Assembly: GCA_020832345.1 (NCBI GenBank)
Contig: JAFIEY010000044.1
Coordinates: forward strand, 1 to 42,518
Origin: Cryomorphaceae bacterium
GTDB lineage: Bacteria; Bacteroidota; Bacteroidia; Flavobacteriales; Schleiferiaceae
Direction of reading: 5' to 3'
DNA length: 42,518 bases
The notes under the pieces were generated by a model, which saw only the letters and a program-made list of their open reading frames with translations, was not told where the DNA came from and did no database searches. A program made the translations under genes and the position numbers. Below are positions 16,553 to 23,769 of the stretch, in pieces. Every line of letters begins with the position of its first letter. Position 1 is the first letter of the stretch.

Positions 16553-17448
16553 AAATGAAAATACTCGTTACCGGTGCAAATGGCCTTTTGGGCAATGCTA
16601 TTTTTAGACTTTTTGGCGACACTCACGAAATCGTCGGAACGGGTAGGGGCGATCGACGTCCTGGCGTTTTACCCAATATTCCCTATTTTTCCTGTGATTT
16701 GGAAAGTGAAGAATCTGTATCGGATTTGATGAATGAAGTCGCACCCGATGTTATCATTCACGGTGCCGCCATGACGCAGGTGGATCAGTGTGAGTTGAAC
16801 CCGGAGGATTGTCATCGCGCCAATGTTACTGCCACAAAAAATTTAATTTCCAATTGTAAGTCTTCCGTTCGTTTTGTTTTTCTGTCCACCGACTTTGTTT
16901 TTGACGGCACCGAACCTCTTTATAAGGAAACGGATGTGCCGAATCCGGTTAGTGTTTACGGGAAATCTAAACTGGACGCGGAGGTTTTGGTGGCCAATTC
17001 CGGTCTGTCTTATGCAACTTTGCGAACCATGCTGGTTTATGGTTATGCGCCAGAACTTTCGCGAACCAATATTGTACTGTGGGTGAAATCTTCGTTGGAA
17101 GCAGGGAAAACCATTACTGTAGTAGATGACCAGTTTAGAACCCCAACCCTAGTTGATAATTTGGCAGAAGCCTGTCTCTTGGCAGCCAATTCAAAGGCTT
17201 GTGGTGTTTTTCATATTTCCTCCGAAACGTATTTGAGTATGTTTGACTTTGCCAATCAAGTAGCAGATTTGTGGGGATTGGACAAGGGGTTAATCAAGCG
17301 AATCGACACGCCTTCTTTAGGACAACCGGCGAAGCGCCCCCCGGCTACCGGGTTTTCCGTAGAAAAAGCTAAAGCAGATTTGGGATTTGTTCCCGTTTCC
17401 GTAGCGGATGGACTGGCCATGCTGAAATCGCGAATGGAGTTAGCGTAG
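16546..17448 (+). CDS. RmlD-like NAD(P)-dependent sugar-nucleotide reductase (SDR family)
   Basis: A 300-aa extended short-chain dehydrogenase. It has the Rossmann motif GANGLLG near the N-terminus, HGAAMTQVDQCE, FLSTDFVFDG and the catalytic YGKSK (YxxxK). The order and spacing fit the RmlD substrate-binding family (dTDP-4-dehydrorhamnose reductase and relatives). No other rhamnose-pathway gene is nearby, so the true substrate is open. The start may be ATG 16546, overlapping the pspC-like stop, or ATG 16555, which gives the common family start MKILVTGANG; AGAAGG lies at 16538-16543. The next gene starts 60 bp after the stop. Confidence 0.85.
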   Translation: MVKMKILVTGANGLLGNAIFRLFGDTHEIVGTGRGDRRPGVLPNIPYFSCDLESEESVSDLMNEVAPDVIIHGAAMTQVDQCELNPEDCHRANVTATKNLISNCKSSVRFVFLSTDFVFDGTEPLYKETDVPNPVSVYGKSKLDAEVLVANSGLSYATLRTMLVYGYAPELSRTNIVLWVKSSLEAGKTITVVDDQFRTPTLVDNLAEACLLAANSKACGVFHISSETYLSMFDFANQVADLWGLDKGLIKRIDTPSLGQPAKRPPATGFSVEKAKADLGFVPVSVADGLAMLKSRMELA

Positions 17449-17508
17449 TATGGTAAATGATTGTTGTGTATTTTTGGCCACTTAATGATAAATTAATGTT
17501 TTAGCTTT

Positions 17509-19569
17509 ATGCAAAAATTTCTTTGGTCGCTCGTGATGTTGGTCGGATTTTCTCCGATTTATGCAGAGGATTTACAAGTTCAGTACAGGGTGTTGAACCC
17601 GTCCAAAGATATCAACAATGCGTCCATTGTGTTGGATGTTTCCGGAGGGCAATCCCCGTTTTCATTTTACTGGTCTGATCAGGCTACATCCACAACTTCT
17701 TCCCGCGCACGTGGGCTGACCGAGGGATTGACCTATACAGTGGTGGTAGAAGATGCCAGTGGGCAGTCGGTAGAACTGGTTGTCCCTATAAGGGCCGAAT
17801 CCATGGCCGAAAAATTCAACGGAACATTCAAGCCATTGGTGGGTAAAATTGGTTCCGTTTTATTTTGGGATATGTTTGCCGCCTTAGGACTTCACGATCC
17901 CATTGTTTACGAAAAGGAAAAATTCTTATTTGCCCCGGGTTGGGATCCAGAAACCAAGGATGTTTTTTTCGTGGAAGAATGGTTGGTTTCGGATGGAAGT
18001 TCCATTCAAAAAGGTGATTCCATTGCGATAATTCAACAAAGTGGCGTGGGTTCGGTGTCTGTGATTGCGCCGGCAGAGGGAGTTCTTCGGCAAAATGTAT
18101 CTGCCGGGGAAGCCATTTATGATCCCGAAAACCCCGAACACATCATTGCGACCAACGCACATCAGTTTGCGACTTTAATATTTCCCAGTCCTACGCCAAT
18201 TACACATCCCAACGGAGATCCGGTGAAAAAGGGAATTCCATTCATCGTGGTTTGGCTCATTTTTGGCGCGGCATTTTTCACCCTTCGCATGGGCTTTATC
18301 AATATACGCGGGTTTCGTCATTCATTGGATTTGGCGCGGGGCAAATACGATGATCCGGACGCCCCCGGTCGCATCACGCATTTTCAAGCTCTCGCAACCG
18401 CAGTTTCTGCCACGGTGGGATTGGGGAATATTGCGGGCGTGGCCATTGCGGTTTCCCTCGGTGGTGCCGGCGCTACTTTTTGGATGATCTTGGCCGGATT
18501 GCTTGGTATGTCGTCGAAGTTTGTGGAGTGTACACTGGGCGTAAAATACCGTTTCATCAGTAAAGAAGGTCGAATTTTCGGCGGGCCGATGAACTATTTG
18601 CGATATGGTCTTGAGAAGAGAAATATGAAAGGCTTTGGAAAAGTTCTGGCCGGTTTCTTTGCCATTTTGGCCATTGGTGCTTCCTTTGGCGGTGGTAACA
18701 TGTTTCAAGCCAATCAGTCATTTGATATTCTAGCCGGACAAATGCCCATTCTGGTTGGAAATCGTGTCCTTTACGGGGTGATTCTCGCCATCTTGGTGGG
18801 TACGGTAATCATTGGGGGAATTAATAGCATTGCGAAAGTTACCGGGAAGGTTGTGCCTTTTATGGCGGCGGTTTATATTCTGGGCGCATTGGTGGTTATT
18901 GGTTTAAACATCAGTAATATAGGCCCTGCATTTGAAGCCATTATCAGCGGGGCTTTTTCGCCTTCGGCCATCAAGGGTGGGTTTATCGGTGTCATGGTCG
19001 TCGGGTTTCAACGGGCGGCATTCTCCAATGAGGCCGGGGTCGGTTCAGCTGCAATTGCCCATAGCGCTGCCAAAACCAATCATCCGCCGTCTGAAGGCTT
19101 TGTTGCCCTCCTCGAACCTTTTATCGACACGGTAGTTGTTTGCACCCTGACTGCATTGGTGTTGATTTTTACCGGAAAACACGAAATCAGCGGGCTCTCC
19201 GGGGTGGAGTTAACTTCATCCGCCTTTGGCAGTGTCATTTCCTGGTTTCCTTATGTGTTGTCGGTGGCTGTTTTTCTTTTTGCCTTTTCCACCATGATAT
19301 CCTGGTCGTACTACGGTATGCGTGCCTGGACCTATGTTTTTGGAAAGAGCAAGCGAACCGAATTTATTTATAAAATTGTCTTTTTACTGTTTGTGGTTTT
19401 AGGTGCTTCGGTAAGTTTAGGCGCTGTACTCGATTTCTCAGATATGATGATTTTGGCTATGTCATTCCCCAATATTATCGGCTTGTACATCATGTCGGGT
19501 GAAGTCAAAAAAGACCTTAACACATATTTAAGAGATTTAAAGGCAGGAAAATTATACATTAAAAAGTAA
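17509..19569 (+). CDS. AGCS family Na+/alanine-type symporter with Ig-like and lipoyl-like N-terminal domains
   Basis: A 686-aa fusion. Residues 1-20 form a signal peptide (FLWSLVMLVGFSPIYAE). Residues ~21-98 look like an SprB/Ig-like repeat (VLDVSGGQSPFSFYWSD, GLTYTVVVEDASGQ). Residues ~138-228 resemble a biotinyl/lipoyl-type barrel as found in membrane-fusion proteins (VEEWLVSDGSSIQKGDSIAI, SVIAPAEGVLRQNVSAGEAI), but lack the usual modified lysine motif. From ~residue 240 to the end is a full amino-acid carrier of the AGCS family, with the signature TAVSATVGLGNIAGVA, GGPMNYL, and AFSNEAGVGSAAIAHSAA. It would import alanine or glycine with Na+ at the inner membrane, with the extra domains in the periplasm. 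The extra domains are unusual for AGCS carriers as I know them. Confidence 0.88.
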   Translation: MQKFLWSLVMLVGFSPIYAEDLQVQYRVLNPSKDINNASIVLDVSGGQSPFSFYWSDQATSTTSSRARGLTEGLTYTVVVEDASGQSVELVVPIRAESMAEKFNGTFKPLVGKIGSVLFWDMFAALGLHDPIVYEKEKFLFAPGWDPETKDVFFVEEWLVSDGSSIQKGDSIAIIQQSGVGSVSVIAPAEGVLRQNVSAGEAIYDPENPEHIIATNAHQFATLIFPSPTPITHPNGDPVKKGIPFIVVWLIFGAAFFTLRMGFINIRGFRHSLDLARGKYDDPDAPGRITHFQALATAVSATVGLGNIAGVAIAVSLGGAGATFWMILAGLLGMSSKFVECTLGVKYRFISKEGRIFGGPMNYLRYGLEKRNMKGFGKVLAGFFAILAIGASFGGGNMFQANQSFDILAGQMPILVGNRVLYGVILAILVGTVIIGGINSIAKVTGKVVPFMAAVYILGALVVIGLNISNIGPAFEAIISGAFSPSAIKGGFIGVMVVGFQRAAFSNEAGVGSAAIAHSAAKTNHPPSEGFVALLEPFIDTVVVCTLTALVLIFTGKHEISGLSGVELTSSAFGSVISWFPYVLSVAVFLFAFSTMISWSYYGMRAWTYVFGKSKRTEFIYKIVFLLFVVLGASVSLGAVLDFSDMMILAMSFPNIIGLYIMSGEVKKDLNTYLRDLKAGKLYIKK

Positions 19570-19590
19570 TTTTTTCCTACTTTTGTCCTC

Positions 19591-20682
19591 ATGTGGAGGA
19601 AGATTACAGATTGGTTCTATATGAGTCCGCGCGAAAGGCGAGGGGCTGCTGTGCTTTTTTTGCTGCTGGGTTTGGTGATTGGGATGAAATTATTCCTTCA
19701 CACAAGGGATATGGCAGAGGGGGAGCGATGGCGTGCTGAGCTTTTATCGCAAATTAGTCTGAATGAAGACATTCCCGCCAATGAAAAAACTTCCACAGAA
19801 AATAAGAGTAATTCCACAACCCATATATCATCCTCCCGCTCAGTTGTTTTTTCCGAAGCTGGCAAGTTTGATCCCAACAAAGTAGAAAAGGCAAAACTTC
19901 AAGAAATGGGTTTGCCGGATTACGCAGCAAAAAATTGGATTCGTTATCTGGAAAAAGGTGGTGTTTTTTACAAGCCTGAAGATGTTCTGTATATATATGG
20001 TATGGATACGCTGTGGTGGGCATCCGCAAAAAAGCACATGTATTTTTCCGAACCGGAGAAATCCGAAATCCCAAAAATTGAAATTCCATCCTTTGATCCC
20101 AATTCGTTGGATTCATTATCTGCACTTAAAATAGGATTCTCACCCTGGCAATTTTCCCAATTAAAAACGTACCGGGAAAAGTTTGGGGGCATAACCCGGA
20201 CTGAGGATTTGTTGTCGGTCCATGGAATGGACTTTTACCTGTATCGCCAAATTTCCCCGCATGTAAAAATTTCAAATTTAGAAAAATACATTGTGGACTT
20301 AAACCATGCGGATACCACAAAATTGAAGCGGGTACGGGGTATTGGATCATATTACGCCCGCGAAATCGTTTCAATGCGGGAGGTTTTGGGGAAAATAGCT
20401 TCCTTCGATCAATTGCTTGAAATTCACGGAATGGATAGTCTTCGTTGGGTGTCTATTTGCAGTCAGGTAAAACTCGACACCTCTGGAATTCAAAAAATTT
20501 CCATTAACCATGCTGATGTCAATGCCCTTGCGGCTTTGCCGTACGTAAATAAATCATTGGCAAAAGAAATAGTTGAATTTAGGGAGAACTTTCAGCCATT
20601 TGTTTCGGTTGATGAGATTGTTCAATTATCTTTGTTCCCCAAATCGAAACAACGGTTTATACTACCGTACTTAACTTTATGA
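19591..20682 (+). CDS. membrane-anchored helix-hairpin-helix (ComEA-like) protein, four HhH units
   Basis: A 363-aa protein with an N-terminal membrane anchor at residues ~17-35 (GAAVLFLLLGLVIGMKLFL) followed by four ComEA-like units at about residues 93-139, 168-214, 235-282 and 300-346. Each unit has the order [FIV]-D-x-N, an L-x-x-[LMV] turn, a helix, and F-x-x-x-[ED]-[DQE]-[LI]-L-x-[IV]-[HY]-GMD; the GMD end is clear in the first three. HhH units usually bind DNA without sequence preference; ComEA handles incoming DNA in competence. No other competence gene is nearby, so a DNA-uptake role is unproven. A TACTTTTG box (19578-19585) ends 5 bases before the ATG. It ends 3 bp before the acyl-CoA dehydrogenase gene. 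Confidence 0.8.
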   Translation: MWRKITDWFYMSPRERRGAAVLFLLLGLVIGMKLFLHTRDMAEGERWRAELLSQISLNEDIPANEKTSTENKSNSTTHISSSRSVVFSEAGKFDPNKVEKAKLQEMGLPDYAAKNWIRYLEKGGVFYKPEDVLYIYGMDTLWWASAKKHMYFSEPEKSEIPKIEIPSFDPNSLDSLSALKIGFSPWQFSQLKTYREKFGGITRTEDLLSVHGMDFYLYRQISPHVKISNLEKYIVDLNHADTTKLKRVRGIGSYYAREIVSMREVLGKIASFDQLLEIHGMDSLRWVSICSQVKLDTSGIQKISINHADVNALAALPYVNKSLAKEIVEFRENFQPFVSVDEIVQLSLFPKSKQRFILPYLTL

Positions 20683-20685
20683 TAT

Positions 20686-21852
20686 ATGTCTGAAACACTT
20701 AGCTCTGCAGGAATGGATTTTTCCACCACAGAAACCCAAAAAATGATTGCTGAAACGGTTCGTGATTTTTGCGAACACAACATTCGTCCATACATAATGG
20801 AATGGGATGAAGCACAACATTTCCCCGTTGACGTAATGAAAAAACTCGGTGAACTTGGATTGCTGGGCGTTTTGGTACCCGAACAATACGGTGGTGCAGG
20901 GCTTGGTTACGACGAATACGTCACCGCGATTTCCGAACTCGGCAAGGTTGATCCGTCAATAGCTTTGTCTATGGCGGCGCATAATTCACTTTGTACGGGT
21001 CATATTATGCAGTTTGGCAACGATACCCAAAAACAAAAATATTTACCCAAGCTCGCAACCGGTGCATGGATTGGTGCGTGGGGATTGACAGAAGTAAATA
21101 CCGGAAGTGATGCCGGGGGAATGCATACCACAGCTGTAAAGGACGGGGGTCACTGGATCATCAACGGTTCCAAAAACTTCATTACCCACGGCGTTTCCGG
21201 GGATGTAGCAGTTGTTATTGTGCGTACCGGAGAAAAGGGAGATTCTCACGGCATGACCGCTTTTGTCGTGGAAAAGGGCACACCGGGATTTAGCGGTGGT
21301 CGCAAGGAGAATAAGTTGGGCATGCGTGCCAGTGAAACCACCGAATTAATTTTTGAAAACTGCCGTGTGCCCCATGAAAATATGTTGGGAAATGAGGGTG
21401 ATGGTTTTATTCAAGCCATGAAAGTTTTGGATGGAGGCCGGATTTCCATTGCGGCACTTTCACTAGGGGTCGCAAAAGGCGCTTACGAAGCCTCTATAAA
21501 ATACGCCAAAGAACGCGAGCAGTTTGGTCAGCCCATTGCCAATTTTCAGGCCATTGGTTTTAAACTTGCCGATATGGCCACCCAAATTGAAGCTGCTGAA
21601 TTATTGACATTTCAGGCAGCAGCCAGAAAAAATGCCGGACAAAAAGTGACCACCGAAGGTGCAATGGCCAAGCTTTACGCCAGTGAAGTATGTGTGCGTG
21701 TTGCCAATGAAGCCGTGCAAATTTTTGGCGGATATGGATTTACCAAAGACTTTCCGGTGGAGAAATTTTACCGCGATGCCAAGTTGTGTACCATCGGAGA
21801 AGGCACCTCAGAAATACAGCGCTTGGTCATTTCAAAGAACATTTTGAAATAG
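20686..21852 (+). CDS. acyl-CoA dehydrogenase
   Basis: A 388-aa flavoenzyme that introduces the alpha-beta double bond into acyl-CoA thioesters. Visible are the FAD-contact motif GAWGLTEVNTGSDAGG, the GMRASETTEL segment, GRISIAALSLGVAKGAYEAS, EREQFGQPIANFQ, and the C-terminal FRD-like end YRDAKLCTIGEGTSEIQ, where Glu372 is the predicted catalytic base. Sequence order suits the short- or branched-chain type; chain specificity cannot be fixed by eye. It starts 3 bp after the HhH protein stop, so they are probably co-transcribed despite unrelated roles. Confidence 0.94.
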   Translation: MSETLSSAGMDFSTTETQKMIAETVRDFCEHNIRPYIMEWDEAQHFPVDVMKKLGELGLLGVLVPEQYGGAGLGYDEYVTAISELGKVDPSIALSMAAHNSLCTGHIMQFGNDTQKQKYLPKLATGAWIGAWGLTEVNTGSDAGGMHTTAVKDGGHWIINGSKNFITHGVSGDVAVVIVRTGEKGDSHGMTAFVVEKGTPGFSGGRKENKLGMRASETTELIFENCRVPHENMLGNEGDGFIQAMKVLDGGRISIAALSLGVAKGAYEASIKYAKEREQFGQPIANFQAIGFKLADMATQIEAAELLTFQAAARKNAGQKVTTEGAMAKLYASEVCVRVANEAVQIFGGYGFTKDFPVEKFYRDAKLCTIGEGTSEIQRLVISKNILK

Positions 21853-21873
21853 CAGATTTTTTTTAAAACTTAA

Positions 21874-21905
21874 TTTGAGTAGATAAAAAAAGTTGGCTAT
21901 ATTTG
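21874..21905 (+). promoter_or_regulatory. putative promoter for rpsU
   Basis: TTTG (21874-21877), a 20-base spacer and a perfect TATATTTG -7 box (21898-21905), the best match in the window to the Bacteroidota consensus. It lies 36 bp upstream of the rpsU ATG. Confidence 0.6.
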
Positions 21906-21941
21906 CCGACCCAAAATAGCAACATATTTAATTGATATATA

Positions 21942-22136
21942 ATGATTGTAGTTTCATTGAAAGAAGGCGAATCCATCGACCGTGCCCTCAAGCGTTATAA
22001 GCGTAAATACGACCGCATCGGTGTGGTTCGCAAATTGCGTTCAAACCAACACTTCACCAAGCCCAGTGTTACTCGGCGAATTGAAGTTTTGAAGGCAGCT
22101 TACATCCAGAAGAAAAACGATTCCGAGCAAGGATAG
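21942..22136 (+). CDS. rpsU: 30S ribosomal protein S21
   Basis: A 64-aa basic protein starting MIVVSLKEGESIDRALKRYKRKYDR, the S21 signature, with the RRIEVLKAAYIQKK C-terminal helix. It is a small-subunit protein that helps base-pairing between 16S rRNA and mRNA, and in Bacteroidota it takes part in hiding the anti-Shine-Dalgarno sequence (established for Flavobacterium ribosomes). It leads the unit rpsU-xerC-hpf common in this phylum. Confidence 0.96.
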   Translation: MIVVSLKEGESIDRALKRYKRKYDRIGVVRKLRSNQHFTKPSVTRRIEVLKAAYIQKKNDSEQG

Positions 22137-22229
22137 TTTTTTCTGAGATTGTTGGGACAAATTTATTAGTCCATCAGTATATCTTATTGTATATTGCGGA
22201 ATGCTTAATTGTGTTCCGCAATATTTTTT

Positions 22230-23114
22230 ATGGAAGAAAGTGTAATGCGTTTTATCCGCTACCTGAAATTGGAGCGGCGATATTCATCCCATTCCGTCAA
22301 AGCCTATCAAAATGACTTGACCACCTTTGTCTCCTTTATACAGGAGAACCACGAGGGTATTGGTTTGGAGGAAATACATCGTCATTTGATCCGGGACTGG
22401 ATTATCGAACTTTATGACGAGGGTTTGGCAGCTCGCAGCATTTCCAGAAAGCTATCGGCGATTAAATCATTTTTTACATATTGTTGTGCCGAGGGTGTAT
22501 TAGAAAACAACCCCGCGAGTCATTTGCGTACCCCAAAGGGGCAGAAGGATGTTATAAGTGTATTGTCGGAGCGGGAAATTGAAAAACTTTTTGCGCTGAA
22601 ATTCCCGGACGATTTTGAGGGAGATCGCGACCGATTGATTTTGGAAGTACTATATGGATGTGGTTTGCGACGTGCCGAACTGATCGCTTTAAAGACGACA
22701 GACGTCCAGGGGAACTATATCAGTGTATTGGGAAAGCGCAACAAAATGCGGCAAGTTCCTCTTAACCCTACCTTAAAAAATCAAATTGAGAATTATTTAA
22801 CCAAGCACGGTAAATTCTTGGATGACAGTGGTAGTGGACTTTTGTTCCAAACCAAGCGCCAAAAAAAAATGAATCCGAGGGTTGTGTATGAAATTGTTGT
22901 GAAGTACATTAGTCTCGTCTCAACGGTGACATACCGGGGACCGCATATCCTCCGCCACAGTATGGCTACACATCTGTTAAGTCGCGGTGCCGACATCAAT
23001 GCCATCAAAGAAATATTGGGGCATTCTAGTTTGGCCGCAACACAGGTTTACACCCATATGTCGGTGGAAAAATTAAAAACCGTTTATAACCACGCCCATC
23101 CAAGGGGCAATTAA
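22230..23114 (+). CDS. xerC: tyrosine recombinase XerC/XerD
   Basis: A 294-aa tyrosine recombinase that resolves chromosome dimers at dif together with a partner. The N-terminal SAM-like core-binding domain (RFIRYLKLERRYSSHSVKAYQNDL) is followed by the catalytic domain with Arg147 (GCGLRRAEL), a Lys in LGKRNKMRQVPL, His239 and Arg242 (PHILRHSMATHLL), His265 (LGHSSLAATQVY) and nucleophile Tyr274 (VYTHMS). I chose ATG 22230; the frame is open up to a TTG at 22209. The chromosomal context (rpsU before, hpf after) argues for the housekeeping recombinase and against a phage or integron integrase. C versus D assignment is tentative. Confidence 0.9.
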   Translation: MEESVMRFIRYLKLERRYSSHSVKAYQNDLTTFVSFIQENHEGIGLEEIHRHLIRDWIIELYDEGLAARSISRKLSAIKSFFTYCCAEGVLENNPASHLRTPKGQKDVISVLSEREIEKLFALKFPDDFEGDRDRLILEVLYGCGLRRAELIALKTTDVQGNYISVLGKRNKMRQVPLNPTLKNQIENYLTKHGKFLDDSGSGLLFQTKRQKKMNPRVVYEIVVKYISLVSTVTYRGPHILRHSMATHLLSRGADINAIKEILGHSSLAATQVYTHMSVEKLKTVYNHAHPRGN

Positions 23115-23125
23115 ATCTGAACGTT

Positions 23126-23425
23126 ATGGAAGTTAACTTGCAAAGTGTGAATTTTAATGCCGATGCTAAATTGGTGGATTTCATCCACAAGAAAATTGGC
23201 AAGCTTGAACAAGTGTTTGACCGCATTACCGCGGCAGACATTTATTTGAAGGTAGAGAATACTTCAGCTAAGGAAAATAAAATTGCTGAAATAAAAGTCA
23301 GTGTTCCCGGTTCGGAATACGTATGCAAAAAGCAGTGTTCCTCTTTTGAAGAGGCTGCTGATAGCAGTATAGATGTATTGCGCAGGCAATTGCGAAACCA
23401 CAAGGAAAAGGTTAGGATCGCCTAA
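23126..23425 (+). CDS. hpf: ribosome hibernation-promoting factor, short form (HPF/RaiA family)
   Basis: A 99-aa protein starting MEVNLQSVNFNADAKLVDFI, with FIHKKIGKLEQVFDRI and DIYLKVENTS typical of the HPF/YfiA alpha-beta fold. It lacks the C-terminal dimerisation domain of long HPF. It binds the 30S subunit in slow growth. It follows xerC by 11 bp and is closed by an intrinsic terminator at 23451-23477. In many relatives a tRNA cluster and tuf follow; they are missing here and the giant-protein array begins instead. Confidence 0.9.
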   Translation: MEVNLQSVNFNADAKLVDFIHKKIGKLEQVFDRITAADIYLKVENTSAKENKIAEIKVSVPGSEYVCKKQCSSFEEAADSSIDVLRRQLRNHKEKVRIA

Positions 23426-23450
23426 TCCTTATTAACGATCATTTTTTTGA

Positions 23451-23477
23451 AACCACCCAATGCGGGTGGTTTTTTTT
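23451..23477 (+). terminator. intrinsic terminator after hpf
   Basis: AACCACCC pairs perfectly with GGGTGGTT across a five-base loop, followed by eight Ts. It marks the end of the rpsU-xerC-hpf unit. Between it and 23770 is AT-rich sequence with no gene. Confidence 0.85.
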
Positions 23478-23732
23478 GTTTTTGGCAAACGATATATTTA
23501 TGTTATTATATGGTTACTTTTCTGATTTTACGAAATTTTTTTAATAGGTCTGTGTCAAAGATTATCAAATATAAAAGTTGATTATGTATTTTAGTTTTTG
23601 TCATCAAATTTTGCCTTAGACTTGTTTACTAAATTGTTGTGATTTTAATACCATTTTATTACCCGGGAAAAAAATAAACGTTTTTAACTTTTAAATTATT
23701 GGTTTTGTGTGCTTTGAGTTATTTGTTTCGAC

Positions 23733-23740
23733 TATATTTA
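23733..23740 (+). promoter_or_regulatory. putative -7 box (TATATTTA) of giant gene 1
   Basis: An ACTATATTTA string 29 bases before the start codon. The same ACTATATTT occurs 24 and 27 bases before giant genes 2 and 4. It is one mismatch from TAnnTTTG. A TTTG lies 16 bases upstream, a short spacer. Confidence 0.4.
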
Positions 23741-23769
23741 ACCCGTTGAATAATCAAAAAACTCAAACA

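Noticed and set aside
22230-23114. Tyrosine recombinase as a sign of a prophage or integrative element
   Set aside because: It lies between rpsU and hpf, a standard chromosomal setting for XerC/D, with no phage genes, attachment-site repeat or tRNA beside it.
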